Source: Symsagittifera roscoffensis (Eukaryota > Xenacoelomorpha > Acoela > Convolutidae). Taken from it: a stretch of 64,000 nucleotides of DNA. The stretch lies in NCBI RefSeq assembly GCF_963678635.1, contig NC_087071.1:14794864-14858863 (forward strand). Direction: 5' to 3'. Position numbers and translations under genes: made by a program. The notes under the pieces were generated by a model. It did no database searches and had not been told where the DNA came from. It saw nothing but the letters and a program-made list of their open reading frames with translations. Positions 9,745-21,177 of the stretch are shown here, in pieces. Each line of letters opens with the position of its first letter. Positions within the stretch are counted from its first letter, which is position 1.

Positions 9745-11342
9745 CAAGATGAATCAACCAATTTTACGGTTTTCTTTCAATAGTTCCTGTTACACTCCAC
9801 ATTTTTCTATAAAAACTTTTTAAGTCATCGAGGACTTTCTGATGAATGGTAACATTTGAACTACAAACCCATAACACATGTTGTCACAGCGACATCATCG
9901 TCGACTACCTTCCACTGATATCTGTCCACTTTCTGATGAACCGTCCTCTTGTCTACAGCAGGAGGCTACATTAGAGCTTCTACCTTGAGGTACCAAAAGT
10001 TTCGGGGTAGCGTGCGTCGGCTGCAGAAAGGTGTTACCGTTTGTGGCACCTTGATCAGTGCGCGTTTGTTTGGTTCAGTGCTTTTAACTGTTATAATAAA
10101 TTAAATGTCACTGATGCAAGAATGTTTTCAGTCTAGTTCAGATTAGGAAAAATCAAGTTGTGTAAATCATTGATTTAATAGACCTTGAGCTGTAAAAACA
10201 AAAATTGTAAGGAATTCTGATAATGAGAAAGCAACAAAATTGTTTTCAATTAATTTTCTGAGTGCCTCCATACCAAAAACTAACATTTTTGAGAAAACTA
10301 AAACTTTTTGAAGTAAGGTTTTGAGGTAATCATTTTTTATAAACTATGTATAAAAACATTAGTAAAATTGTTGTGACAAATGCGTTTTCAGGTATTAATT
10401 TAAAAAGAAAGGTTAGATGCACGTAAATTTCTTAGCATTGATCTTAATGTGCCCATGTTGGGTTGTTTTTCCTTATAGTTGTAAAATTTTCTTTTACTTT
10501 CAACAGAAAAGCCCAAATTGAACGAAAATTAATTTAAAGTTATCTTTATGCGTGTTTATTAGACGAAAAATTTGGCATTCTTTCATGTAGAATTAAACTA
10601 GGTTTAAGCAATTGTAGTTAGGGAGATTTGCCATTTTGAAGCTATTTATTCAAAAAAAAAATTGAATTCATTACATAAGCTGACAAGTTTTTTTCTTCAA
10701 AACACCTAAGCCTCATTGTAGTTTGAGTTACATTTCTTATGCAAAAGAAACATTGCGCCAACTTGTTTTCGTTCTTTTTACTGGCTGTAATCGATCTATC
10801 GTATTTAAAAGTATCAAATATTACTTAATCGGAGCATAATCTTACAAAAACAGACATCATCAGTTTTTGGCTGCTTGAAATCCACCTGTCCAGATCCTCT
10901 GTCAAAAACTTATAATTTATGACTAGATAATTTATTGGAAATGTTCTTTTTGAAAACGAACACCCTAATAACTTTTCTTAGGTAGCTCAGTTATTAATTC
11001 TTTGGTGTTTTTCGTTGCTTAATTTTGGCTTACCCTGTAGAACTGAACATTATTTTAGAAGGCAGAACCTGGTATGCAAAAATCGAGTTCAGACGAAAAC
11101 GTTTTTAAAGAATCTAATGAAAAAAAAAGTTTATTGAAAAACCTTGACGTTGTATCTCAAATAGTATGAATTGAATGTGTTTTTTATTAACTGTTTTAGA
11201 TATGATGAATTTTCTTGTTTACTTGACTTGGTATTTTGTTTTTGTCAGACAATTTGAGACCTCTAGACTATGAAAAAACGAGAAAATTACACCTTTAAAA
11301 GTAGAAGCAGAGAAAAATGTTCAAATAATCAGTGTTTCTATG
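9745..11342. other. No gene seen
   Basis: This is AT-rich intergenic or intronic DNA between the LTR and the first MITE. There are no convincing exons, tRNAs or inverted repeats that I can see. Confidence 0.6.
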
Positions 11343-11732
11343 CAGGCGCGGATCTAGGATTTTTTCGAGAGGGCGGGAGGATTTTTTCATAAAAATTTTT
11401 TTTTCAGGTCAACCAAGTTGTTTTTCTGAGCTTCACCAAATCACTACACAGACCCTATTTGAACAAATTTTCTGCACCGCAGGCCAGTTTTTGAAAAAAA
11501 TGGACAAAAAGGCGTTTTAATGCACTTTTGCAAAAAATGTTGAGAATACTCCTCCCCTCTCTCAAAATTAGTGTAATTTGGCGCCAAAGGCGCCTTTAGA
11601 AAAGTTTTAGGGTCAGTCAGCCAAAAATGGATATCTCAAAATAGTACAAAGTGTGGACTCTTCAAAAAGGCAGGGGATCGAATCTCCGAGGAGAAGGGGA
11701 GACGTTCACCACCCTTAAATCTGCTGGCGCTG
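11343..11732. mobile_element. MITE family A copy (diverged)
   Basis: It starts CAGGCGCGGATCTAGGATT and ends near ATCTGCTGGCGCTG, a degraded inverted terminus. The interior shares GGCGCCAAAGGCGCCTTTAG and the GGGTCAGTCAGCCAAAAA block with 20302-20734. Flanks do not give a clear 8-bp duplication (TTTCTATG and CTATGTAT), so the ends may be eroded. Confidence 0.7.
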
Positions 11733-12157
11733 CTATGTATTTTATTTCTTCATATTCGAAGTATCTTAAACATGTCTAACTTGGAAAGCACTGTTTTAAT
11801 TTTTCAAAAACGCAGAACTTTTTTAGCGAAAAAAATCAATGAGAGCCATGGCATTGTAGTAAAGTAGTCAAAGAAACGAACAGTTGAACTTCTATGTGAT
11901 TCAGCGTATTTCTAATATAAATGAGAAAAACAAAATGTTCACGCTTTACTATATAAAAAGTTTATATTTGTACCTCAGATTGCATTGCTAACGATGTTTT
12001 AAAACAAGAAAATCTGTTCCAGATGTTTTATACGGTAATTGGAGCCGGGGTTTCTTCCTGATAGCAGTATTTTTTTCATGCTAAATGTTGCTTTTATGAT
12101 TGTTTCAAAAATCTGAACCTAAATTAGTTCGCGCAGAAAGTTTCATTGCACTTGCGG
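11733..12157. other. No gene seen
   Basis: AT-rich sequence with no feature I can support. Confidence 0.6.
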
Positions 12158-12161
12158 ATTT

Positions 12162-13208
12162 ACCCGGGTTGACAAAAAACGGTTATCATACATTTTTCGT
12201 ATATTAAAAAAGTGCTTAATATACTTTTTCATACAATTTCATTGAGCAAAAGTATATGTATGAAAATAGCAAAAGAAGTGTTTTTCCGTAAATCAAATTG
12301 TATGATAAGCATTTTTCCATAAATGAAAATTCAAAAAAAATTTGTTTCAAAAATTCGTGTTTCAAGCGAAACACTAACCAATGATTTTTTGTCATGAGAA
12401 AATTCAAAGTGCAACTGGCAGTTACCACGCAGATAATCTGCGTTTGGTGGTTTCAGACATGAAAATTAATTTTAACATTTTAGCATTGGAAATATATACC
12501 AAAAAAAGTAACTTTTTGAATATGGCTAGACATTTTTTAGCTTGAAAACTTTGATGGTTGAGAAAAAAATGCCTGTTTTCTTTACAAATTTTCTTTTATT
12601 TCAGCAAATAAAACAAAAGAGTATGATCATGTTTACAAAAAAAAAACATTTTCAGGTGATTTTTGGGTTTTTGGGTGAGAAACTCATCCTAGACTACGTT
12701 ATAAACTCAAAAATGTCAAATTTTAAATACAATTTTTTTCGTAAACATTATATTTTAGCACAAAACAAATTTGTAGCCAAAAAAGGGATTAAACTTTTTT
12801 TATCTCAAAATTTTATTTTTTTAATGAAAATAATGCATATCATACAACTTTCATATATGAAAACTTTATGATAAGCATTTTTCTGAACGAATTTAAAGTT
12901 ATGTTTTCGATTGTCAGTATGCCCTCTATTATAGATATACTTATTTAAATCTATTTAAAGTTACCCAGACACTTGTTTTGGTGATTTTTGAAAAATTTAT
13001 TTTTTCAATGACAAAATGACTATCTTATAATTTTCATACATAAAAATTATTTGATAAGTGTTTTTTTTGTTTGAAATTTCAAATCACGTTTTGATGACCA
13101 GAAAGCTTCAAAAGAAGCAAATAGACCAAAAATATTCATTAAAAACTTTTGAAACATTTTTTAAATTTTCTATGTGTGCATTTTTTTTCTATGGACGTCA
13201 ACCTGGGT
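12162..13208. mobile_element. 1.05-kb non-coding element with terminal inverted repeats
   Basis: Left end ACCCGGGTTGAC (12162-12173) and right end GTCAACCTGGGT (13197-13208) are inverted repeats with one mismatch. Both sides are flanked by ATTT (12158-12161 and 13209-13212), a 4-bp target duplication. The interior is AT-rich with recurring strings like TATGATAAGCATTTTTC and their complements, and has no long coding frame that looks real. A diverged relative may lie at about 18116-18982. The superfamily is not assigned. Confidence 0.6.
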
Positions 13209-13309
13209 ATTTCTCGCTTTGCTTTCGAATTTGTATAAGTGAGAACCAAAACATCCAGTTATAAACTTTTGAAATTTTTATCATTTGTGAATGCAGATTT
13301 TGTTTTCAG

Positions 13310-13433
13310 CTGGGATTTCTATCCACTGAGAGTAGCATGCAATACTGATATCACCATGAGAAGAGATGAAGTATTCAGCAAAATTTATATTCATTCAAAA
13401 ATGAAAGAAAATGATGGCTGGAAATTTGACAGA
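13310..13433 (+). CDS. Candidate internal exon of a host gene
   Basis: A polypyrimidine/AG acceptor (TTTTGTTTTCAG) precedes, and a GTGAGT donor follows. The exon is one base plus 41 open codons beginning WDFYPLRVACNTDITMRRDE and ending DGWKFDR, phase 0 at the donor. Composition and codon use look like conserved protein unlike the surrounding AT-rich DNA. It joins in phase with the exon at 16470, giving ...KFDR|IAVMV.... I do not recognise the protein. The 3-kb intron holds the LINE. Confidence 0.55.
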
Positions 13434-13540
13434 GTGAGTAGTTTTCTTATTAGCTTACTGTTTCAATCGATTCTCAGTTTCTTCGCCTTTTCAGTTTGTA
13501 ATTAAAGTTGGCATGCATCATTCAATCTAGCTATCTAAAA

Positions 13541-13572
13541 ATTTTGGCTGACTGACCCTAAAAATTCTAAAA
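13541..13572 (-). repeat. Fragment of MITE family A interior
   Basis: TTTTGGCTGACTGACCCTAA here is the reverse complement of the GGGTCAGTCAGCCAAAA block found inside family A (about 11610). It abuts the truncated 5' end of the LINE, which suggests the LINE integrated next to or into an older MITE. Confidence 0.5.
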
Positions 13573-13580
13573 AAGATATC

Positions 13581-15926
13581 TTGAAAACTCATATCGACTA
13601 CATAATCAGTGACTATGAAACAAACGGCATTGAGTTTTGTTTTGATACACCTTATAAAACCGACCATTTTGCTTCATTTATTTTGACGGATATAAAATGC
13701 GGCAAAATTTTACCGAAGATAATTACGACTTTCAATAAGAAAAATTATCAGAAAAATGAATTTTGCAATTCACTCTCCACTCTTCCTTGGTATCTCTTAT
13801 ATCAATGTACAGACGCACAAAACATGTTCTCGACGATGATTTATTTAATTTCTTGTGCTCTACAGCAACATGCTCCTATCGAAAAAAAGTTTGTTCGTAA
13901 TTTTAAACCAAAAAACGTGTTGAAAACGGAATGGTTCGATTCAGAATGTCAGCAATTGTTGACTAAGAAACAGAATTCACTCAGATCATATCGCAGTCAA
14001 AGCACAAGCGATAAATGGTCAAAGTACCAGTTTTTACGTAATCAAATGAGCAAATTGATTAGAAGTAAACAATTCGATCATTCAAAAAATTGTTTTTCAC
14101 TTCTCAGCACTATCCAACAAAAATGGAAATATATTAACCAAGTTAGAGGTACATGTTCTGGCAACAATCGAATTACAGTTCTACGAAATTCCTTCAGTGA
14201 AATGATAACCCAAGACAAAAAAATTGCCAATCATTTAAATTATATTTTTTCAAACTTAGGCGAATTTTTCGGCGCTAAAAAGCCTCCGAATTACAACAAA
14301 TCTGCCGCTGAATCTGCATCTTTTCATTTTCAACACATTACAGTGAAGCAATGCTTTGATATAGTTCGAAAAATCAATGTTGGAAAACCTCTCGGACCTT
14401 GTACCGTACCTGCTTGGGCAATCATTGACGGTCAATCAGTTATAGTTCCACATTTAACTTTTGTCATAAACACTTGCTTAGATGAGAACATTTTCCCGAT
14501 CGAACTGAAAAAAGCAAACGTAACCCCATTGTTCAAAAAAGATGACCCAATGGATGCAAAAAATTATCGGCCAATATCAATAACTTGTGCTTTTTCTAAA
14601 ATTTTTGAAAAAATTTTACATGCCCAAATAACAGAACATCTTGACAAATTTCAAATAATGACACCATTTCAATTCGGATTTCGCAAAAACATTTCAACAC
14701 AAGATGCTCTTGTTTATGTGACAGAAAGTATTCGAAATCAAATAGATTCAAAAAAAATCGTACATGCAGCTTTATTAGATCTGTCCAAGGCTTTTGATTC
14801 TATTTCGCATGAAGTTTTAATTGAAAAAATGCTTTCTCTCGGTTTTTCAAATGGAGCAAATGCTTTAATTGCTAGCTTCCTAAACAAACGTATTCAAAGA
14901 GTAAACGTCAATGGAATTTTTTCAGACTGGATTGAAATAAAACGAGGTGTCCCACAAGGAACGGTACTTGGTCCGTTGTTGTTCAATATTTATGTTAATG
15001 ACATACAAGAGCGATTATATGAGGGTTGTACTTTAGTTCAATATGCTGACGACTGTATGGTTTTTTCCTCTTCTATAATTTCTGAGGATGCTTTGAATCG
15101 ATTGCAAAAATCACTCAATAATCTAACGGAATTTTTTGCAGAGAACCAATTGAATTTGAATGCATCTAAATCGGAATTTATAACATTTTGTCAAAAAAAT
15201 GATAGCAAAAATGTGGATACTGATAAACTAGTAATTAGTGGGCATTATGTAGCCAAAAAATCAGAATGCAAATATTTAGGCATAATTATTGATTCAAGTT
15301 TATCTTTTCATGCTCAAATCAAAACAATTCTCCAAAAAACGGCCCAAGGGATTAAAACTATTGATACAATTGGACAACAACTGCCGACATTATCATTAGT
15401 TGCCTTGCTTCATTGTCTTGTTTTATCACATTTAGATTATTCAGCAATTTTTTTACAACAAATTAATGCTACTTTGATGCTATCTCTGGAGAAACAGTTG
15501 AACTGGGCGCTAAAAAGAACATATTTCAGATCGAATTTTAAATCTTCTTCCCTTCTTCGCATTAGCAAATCGTTCATTGGAATCGAGAAAAGAATTGAGT
15601 TAAAGTGTATAACATACTTATACCAATATCTTACAAACAAAAAGAAGGCTTTTGAAAATACACTGAGACTACCGACTGCCAATTATATGCTCAACGAAAG
15701 AACGAAACAAATTATTTTTGACAAACATTGTTCGACTGCTTCTCTACAAAAATCATTTTTTCATTTGACTTCTAAAAAATGGAATTCACTGCCCATAATT
15801 TTGCGCAATTTAGAAAAATCGGAAACAGAATTCAAGAAAAAATTGAAAAAATTTTACGTGAGTGAATTGAGAAACAATCCTATATGTACTAATACAAATA
15901 CGTGGCGTGATTACCGTTTTTGCTAG
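13581..15926 (+). CDS. LINE ORF2-type protein: partial endonuclease plus reverse transcriptase
   Basis: A 781-codon frame without interruption. The first ~35 residues are the tail of an APE-type endonuclease (THIDYIISDYE ... TDHFASF, the conserved SDH-like end), so the Met at 13581 is probably not the native start. RT follows: NYRPISITCAFSKIFEKI, FGFRKNISTQDAL, LLDLSKAFDSI (first catalytic Asp), GVPQGTVLGPLLFNIYVND, and YADD at residues 488-491. The C-terminal ~250 residues show YLGIIIDSS and a conserved tail but no RNase H or zinc knuckle. It reverse-transcribes element RNA at the target site. The uninterrupted frame implies a recent insertion. A CR1/Jockey-group affiliation is likely by motif style, not proven. 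Confidence 0.9.
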   Translation: MKTHIDYIISDYETNGIEFCFDTPYKTDHFASFILTDIKCGKILPKIITTFNKKNYQKNEFCNSLSTLPWYLLYQCTDAQNMFSTMIYLISCALQQHAPIEKKFVRNFKPKNVLKTEWFDSECQQLLTKKQNSLRSYRSQSTSDKWSKYQFLRNQMSKLIRSKQFDHSKNCFSLLSTIQQKWKYINQVRGTCSGNNRITVLRNSFSEMITQDKKIANHLNYIFSNLGEFFGAKKPPNYNKSAAESASFHFQHITVKQCFDIVRKINVGKPLGPCTVPAWAIIDGQSVIVPHLTFVINTCLDENIFPIELKKANVTPLFKKDDPMDAKNYRPISITCAFSKIFEKILHAQITEHLDKFQIMTPFQFGFRKNISTQDALVYVTESIRNQIDSKKIVHAALLDLSKAFDSISHEVLIEKMLSLGFSNGANALIASFLNKRIQRVNVNGIFSDWIEIKRGVPQGTVLGPLLFNIYVNDIQERLYEGCTLVQYADDCMVFSSSIISEDALNRLQKSLNNLTEFFAENQLNLNASKSEFITFCQKNDSKNVDTDKLVISGHYVAKKSECKYLGIIIDSSLSFHAQIKTILQKTAQGIKTIDTIGQQLPTLSLVALLHCLVLSHLDYSAIFLQQINATLMLSLEKQLNWALKRTYFRSNFKSSSLLRISKSFIGIEKRIELKCITYLYQYLTNKKKAFENTLRLPTANYMLNERTKQIIFDKHCSTASLQKSFFHLTSKKWNSLPIILRNLEKSETEFKKKLKKFYVSELRNNPICTNTNTWRDYRFC

Positions 15927-16278
15927 TTCTATGTTTTTTAATTCAGTTTAATTTTTCACACATTGCTTGAAAGAGAAACTGTATATACTCTGTATATACG
16001 TTGTATAATTGGACTATCTGTAAAATTGTTTGTAAAGTTTTATTACCAGCTTGTTCCTAATTCTTAAATCTTTAATTTTCTATAGTATCCGAAACTTCAT
16101 ATACTTTAATCAACCAATTTCCGAACTGTAACCGATTTTGTTTTTTTTGTTTTGTTTATTGCTTGTTTTCTGATGTTTTGTTTTTGTTTGATGTAACCAA
16201 TGAATTTATAACCAATTTTATTATTTACACTTTGCTACACTGATGCCTCGGCTTTTTATTGTATAGTAATTCAAGTGT

Positions 16279-16303
16279 TCTTTCTTCTTCTTCTTCTTCT
16301 TTC
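16279..16303 (+). repeat. (TTC)n microsatellite, LINE 3' tail
   Basis: Six or so TTC units follow the LINE 3' UTR and mark its 3' terminus. Confidence 0.7.
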
Positions 16304-16469
16304 ATAAGAACATGTACAAAAAAGGAAGCCAATGACAGAAAAACACTAACTTTTGTAGTTTTGTTTAGATTACGGGCAAAAAGCTTTGCAGCTTGCACAT
16401 CAACAAGCTGTTTTTAATCATTTCTGTTTTTGGGTCCTTTTGATATAATTTGGATAAATTAATCTTCAG

Positions 16470-16715
16470 ATAGCCGTAATGGTGAATGGAAACGTGGGTC
16501 TCTATGGTCCTGCTGATGTCTGGGACAATGTCACTCTCTCTTTATCTGAATCTCAAACAGCAGCCATTGCTGAATGGAACAGCAGAGCAATCGAAGAAAT
16601 GGAAGAAGAAAATTGAAAGAAATAAAAAATACAAAGACGAAAAACAAAAAATACGTTGAAAAATTAAAGAAGCAAAAAAACTGGACTAAAAATCAAAAAT
16701 TAATTTGGTTACGGG
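16470..16715 (+). pseudogene. Candidate host exon with a frame conflict
   Basis: After an AG acceptor (ATTAATCTTCAG) the phase-0 frame reads IAVMVNGNVGLYGPADVWDN and on to AIEEMEEEN-stop (TGA at 16613-16615). A different frame across the second half is lysine-rich (KLKEIKNTKTKNKKYVEKLK ... KLIWLRG) and ends at a GTGAGT donor (16716). That donor joins in phase with 16812. The protein could simply end at the TGA, or the exon could carry a small indel. Protein not recognised. Confidence 0.45.
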
Positions 16716-16811
16716 GTGAGTTTGGATTTGTGGTATCTCTAAATGGCATATATTGAATATTGGAGGTTGATTAAAGAATTAGTTCTTACACGGTTAGTTT
16801 AATTTGATCAG

Positions 16812-16954
16812 GTATTAATCAACTTTCCGCTGTGCAAACAAATTTGGAAGCTGGCAAAAATGCAACCAGCTGTTTGACATATTTTTGTTTGGAATTAGAA
16901 AAAAATGCCAGTAAAAAAACGGAAACAAAAGTTGTGTTTACTCGCTCCAGCTAA
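16812..16954 (+). CDS. Candidate last exon of host gene
   Basis: After TTTGATCAG the sequence is open for 47 codons, reading INQLSAVQTNLEAGKNATSC, a serine/lysine-rich stretch, then stop TAA at 16952. Joined to the donor at 16716 the split codon gives Gly (G|GT) and a continuous reading WLRGINQLSAVQ. The composition contrasts with the AT-rich intron around it. Not recognised; support is only splice-site and phase agreement. Confidence 0.4.
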
Positions 16955-17121
16955 TTTATCTGGATCGGAATAAGACGTTTTTTCTGCAGCAGATAATGTC
17001 TGCATAGCTAAACATTTACAGCAATTACCCTGGTTGTCCTCGAAACGCGAAAAACTCTTTTATCACCGTTGCAGAGGTGAAGATTACTGCGAGTTTAAAA
17101 AATTGAAATCCCTCTAATCAC

Positions 17122-17475
17122 CAGCGGATTTATGAGTTACCCTTCAAACCCCCACCACCCCCACTACCCCTTCTCAGGAATTCGACCCGGGATACTAATT
17201 TTGAGGAGGGAGCGCGCGCCAAAAAAAACGCAATTTTTGGTGAACATTTTCCAAAAAATGCCTAAAAATGCGTTCTTTGGCCTGTTTACTTTAAATTTTG
17301 CCTGCGGCGCAAAAAAAATTGGTCAAAATGGGGTCGGTCTTTAGAGTAATTTTTAGAGAGATCAGAAAATCTATTTGGTCGACCTTAAAAAAAGGTTGAC
17401 AAAAAATTCGAAACTTTTCGGAAATTCGACCTCCCCCCACCCCTCAAGTATATCCTCCCTCCTAGATCCCCCATG
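17122..17475. mobile_element. MITE family A copy (degenerate)
   Basis: It starts CAGCGGATTTATGAG and ends near CCTAGATCCCCCATG, weak versions of the family ends. The interior has the GGGAGCGCGCGCCAAAAAAA block, TGCCTGCGGCGCA and TTTGGTCGACCTTAAAAAAA, all shared with 20302-20734 and 41204-41610. Orientation is opposite to 20302-20734. Confidence 0.6.
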
Positions 17476-20293
17476 CCTCGTACACTGAATTTTTCTGGAC
17501 ATCCAATTTTTGACGTTGACACAGATTTTGTTTTTGTTTTTTTTGACAGTTTTACTGAAAGTCAATGTACTTCAGACTTTATTTTGGTGTTTTTGTATAG
17601 TATACTAATAACAGGTGCAATCATTAGACTGATCTCAATTAGTTTACCTTCACTGACGAAAAAAATTTTTCCCACTATTAAAAAAGTGGTACAAGACAGA
17701 ACCTGCAAATTATTACACTTCAGACTTTGTTTTAGCTTTTACATTTTCAAGACATTTTCCCACAATCAAGAAATAGTACAATTTAGTACAGCCATTGTAT
17801 GACAATCTTTGCGGAAAACCTGAAAGAGCAAAAGGTAAAAGCTGTTTCATCAGACCATGAGATAAAATTTTGCGCAAGTTTTCTCTTTCAACGTTTTTTT
17901 TGAGAATATCAAAAAAATTGAAGAATTCTTCTTTGTAAAACAATTAATAATCACTCTACGACTCAAGTGATTTATCATTATCTCCATCTCACTATCTGAC
18001 GGCTCATTTTCGCAATTTCATACAGTGTATTCTAGGGACATTTTAAGCCCACAATTTTGTGAATTTAGACAAAATAAATGTCACAGTACATATCCGATGC
18101 GTGTACTTTCATAATGCTCCCGGTTTGACCTCCATATACCGAAAAGGCTTATCCTACATTTCCATAAGTCAAGTGTACGAAAAAATGTGCTGAGAAAAAT
18201 TTAAACTAAATTCTGCGGGTGTTTGATTCTGCTAAAACAATCTGTTGATGAAAAAACCGAGGTTTTTGTTTTTCATGAAAAAATGCTTGTCATCCGATTC
18301 TCATTTGAGGAAGTTGCGTGTCTGTCATTTTTTTGATAGCGACAGCAAAAGTTTTTCCAAGTAATTTTGAAATTGCCCCAAATTTTCTTGTTTTTTATTC
18401 AACTGCAAATTGAGTTTTGTACTCAAATAAACATTTTTCTCAAGAAAAATAACAAAAATTTATTATTTTGTGTTCATCGCCTTGTCTTGGATACATCAAT
18501 CTTGGTTTTTTTAATTAATAATTTTTTTTTCAAAAACGTTGAAAAGTCCCATTTTTTTTGTATGGCTAATTATTTTTGCCTTGACATATGTCTAATATCT
18601 TAAAATTTTAAAATAAAAAAAAGATTTTTTGTTGAAAAATTTTGCCAAAATATAAAAGTTTTTTACTTTCGTTATACCATTTGCAAAAGACAGCCCCATG
18701 AGAAATCAGGCCGTTTTTCTATACAATGTATACGAAAAACTGTTCAAAATTTGGTGCTTTGGGTGAACCAAGGCCTTTGTCACGTGCGTTCGGTTACGAA
18801 CAAAACCCAAACTTTTCGGGACATTTTGGTTTTTGAAAAAATATTTATCATACAGTTTTCATAAATGAAAAATGTTTATCGTAGAGATTTCAAACATTTT
18901 TCTGTACATATGGAATTGTATGGTAAGAAACTTTTCATGTATGGATATTGTGGGATGAGACGTTTTGATTAACCCGGGCTGTTTCCGTGTGTGCGTATAC
19001 TTTCATAATTGTATTGCAATTGAAAAAAAAATCATTTTTCCTGATAAAGTCTCCCTGCTATTTGAGCGGAATTATTTTACAATTCGGCAGCTAAGTTACA
19101 TGCTCAGGTTGACCATAACAGCTAATTATAATTATTTCATTCATGGAAAAAACCAGTCACACACTTTTCACCCTGATCTCAATTAGTTTGCCTTCAATCT
19201 TCACTCTCAAAAAAGTTCTTAAAGAATCTCTTCTTCCGTTCAATTTTAAACACAATTTCTCACAATTAAAAAAAGAGTTTCTACATATAAATATAGCAAT
19301 TTACCAAAACTGAAAAAAGAGTTTCTGCATATGTATATAGCAAAATGAATAGACAGCCTCTATTTCCAATCAATATCATTTTGCAATGAACTTGTTTTTT
19401 AAAATGTATCAAATTTTAACTGAAAACCTAATTTAGTATTTAATTTTCATCAAAACTTCTTCTTGGTATTTTGATAATATAAACCTCAAGGATTGCCACA
19501 AGAGTTTTAAATGGTTAAGTTTTTCACCAAAATCTTTGTCATTGTGTTTATTAAAATTATAAAAACTTTGAAAAATTTGTTCGCCGATCAATGCGGCTAT
19601 AAATTGTGCAATAAATTTTGAGCTTTCTCTACGAACTAGCAATGCATTAGTTAACTAAAAAGGTTGCGAGTGTTTGTTTTGTAGTATCAAGTTTCACCTT
19701 GTTTTTTAGTTTTGTTTCTTAGCTTTTTTTCCAATAGCTAGCACATCTTGATATTTTGTGATCTTAAATGTTATTTTTGTTGTTACTGACAGCCTTGATG
19801 GTTCTATCCGTTTTTTTCCGGTATCTTTTTTCAAAATGTCTCTATTGAAGAAGTGCATGCTTATACTTTAGATCGGTTTGGTTACCGACGTGAGTGCTTT
19901 GTGATCTCCTATTCAGTCAAATGATTTAGAACTCGGATGTTGGTTTCAGAACCCTTATCAGCATGCTTCAAATCCACTGAAAGCAGAAAAACCGGTTGGA
20001 TTTTGTTGTGTTTGTAGGTTTTTTTCAAAAAAAATTCTATCAATTTTTTTTGAGTGATCTGGTAAATTGGTCTCTTGTTTTTCAATATGATGAAAGTAAT
20101 TAGTAGTGTGAATTACACCGTTAAATATTTTGAGCTACTTAGACTTCTCTTTATTTCTCGTGGATTGAGAAAACCTCCCAAGATTCGTTTTAAGTAGTGT
20201 TAACGCACCCATAGTTTTTTGATTTTTGATGTTATTTTTGAAATATCGAGGTGGACGTCACCGCGGATTAAACGTATTTTTTTGTTAATCGTT
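17476..20293. other. Gene-free AT-rich stretch, possible relative of the 12162 element at 18116-18982
   Basis: No coding frame is convincing. CTCCCGGTTTGAC at about 18117 and GATTAACCCGGGCT at about 18967 resemble the ends of the 12162-13208 element, and both regions share strings such as TTATCATACAGTTTTCATA and AAATGCTTGTCAT. Short repeats TAAAAAGAGTTTCTxCATAT occur at 19270 and 19315. These are weak similarities. Confidence 0.4.
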
Positions 20294-20301
20294 ACACGCT
20301 G

Positions 20302-20734
20302 CAGGGGCGGATCTAGGATTTTTTCGAGGGGGGCGGATTTTCAAAAATTTTTCGAAAATTTTGACGACCTTTTTTTTTAGGTCGACCAAATTGATTTTCC
20401 GAGCTCTTCTAAAGCAGTAAAAGGTCCCTGTTTTGGCCAAATTGTGTACGCCGCAGGCAATATTTTGAAAAAACAGGTCAAAAAACCGTTTTTAGGCACT
20501 TTTTGAAAAATTTTGACGAAAAAAAATCGCGTTTTTTGGTGCGCGCTCCCCCTCAAAGTTAGTATAAATTGGCGCCAAAGGCGCCTTTAGAGAATTTTTA
20601 GGGTCGGTCGGCAAAAAATTGGATTTCTTAAAAAGTACCAAAGGGAGGACCCTTTGGGTCGGCAGGGGGTCGAATCCCTGAGGGGGGGAGAGGGGCGTCC
20701 GCCCCCTGCCCCCTCCCCCCTAAATCCGCCCCTG
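20302..20734. mobile_element. MITE family A, best-preserved copy
   Basis: A 433-bp non-coding element with ends CAGGGGCGGATCTAGG and (inverted) CAGGGGCGGATTTAGG. It is flanked by ACACGCTG (20294-20301) and ACACGCTA (20735-20742), an 8-bp duplication with one mismatch. The 8-bp duplication fits the hAT superfamily. The interior contains the palindrome GGCGCCAAAGGCGCC. Confidence 0.85.
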
Positions 20735-20742
20735 ACACGCTA

Positions 20743-21177
20743 AAAATTTATTTTAAGCTAATTTTCTACTAAGTTGCCATTTGACCGTAAACAAACTCTG
20801 GGTTTCTCTCATGAATTGTTTTGGTCATCAAAATAAAAAAGAAAGTTCCGACATTTTTTAGTTTTCGATAGTGGTTTTGAAAAATCCATGTTTTAGTTTT
20901 CGCAGATTATCAAATGTGTTCTTTCGTAACCAAATTATAGGTTTTATAGTTTTTCAGCATTTCATCGACAGCATACTTTGGTTTTTACAAATCTCCATAT
21001 AAATTGAACACACGTTAGACATGTCTTTAATGACAATTTTCTTTGGCCTTCAGAAAAAATAATCAACAGTTTTTAGTAGTTCTGCTTCATTTTTCGAATT
21101 CTGTCCTGAAATGCTGAGCCGAGAATTTGTGTGGATGCAAATAGTTGATAAGAACTTAGATAATAATTTTTTAATAG
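20743..21177. repeat. Host intron sequence shared with 44020-44340
   Basis: A stretch around TTTTTAGTTTTCGATAGT, then TTTCATCGACAGCATA, is recognisably related to 44060-44220 (TTTTTAATTTTCGATAGT ... TTTTCATTGATAGCATA). Here it ends at the acceptor TTTTTTAATAG of the host exon at 21178. It is probably duplicated intron or an old repeat family. Confidence 0.45.

Larger units (their letters stand above)
13575..16305 (+). mobile_element. Non-LTR retrotransposon (LINE), 5'-truncated
   Basis: Contains an intact ORF (13581-15926), about 350 bp of 3' UTR and a terminal (TTC)n microsatellite at about 16279-16303, a tail type used by some LINEs in place of poly-A. The left end falls within the endonuclease domain, consistent with incomplete target-primed reverse transcription. 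The element is in an intron, same strand as the candidate host exons. Exact ends and target duplication could not be fixed. Confidence 0.85.

Noticed and set aside
11332..11520. Short plus ORF
   Set aside because: Lies in the MITE family A copy; chance frame.
12542..12871. 109-codon Lys/Phe-rich plus ORF
   Set aside because: Within the AT-rich TIR element; low-complexity frame with no counterpart or splice support.
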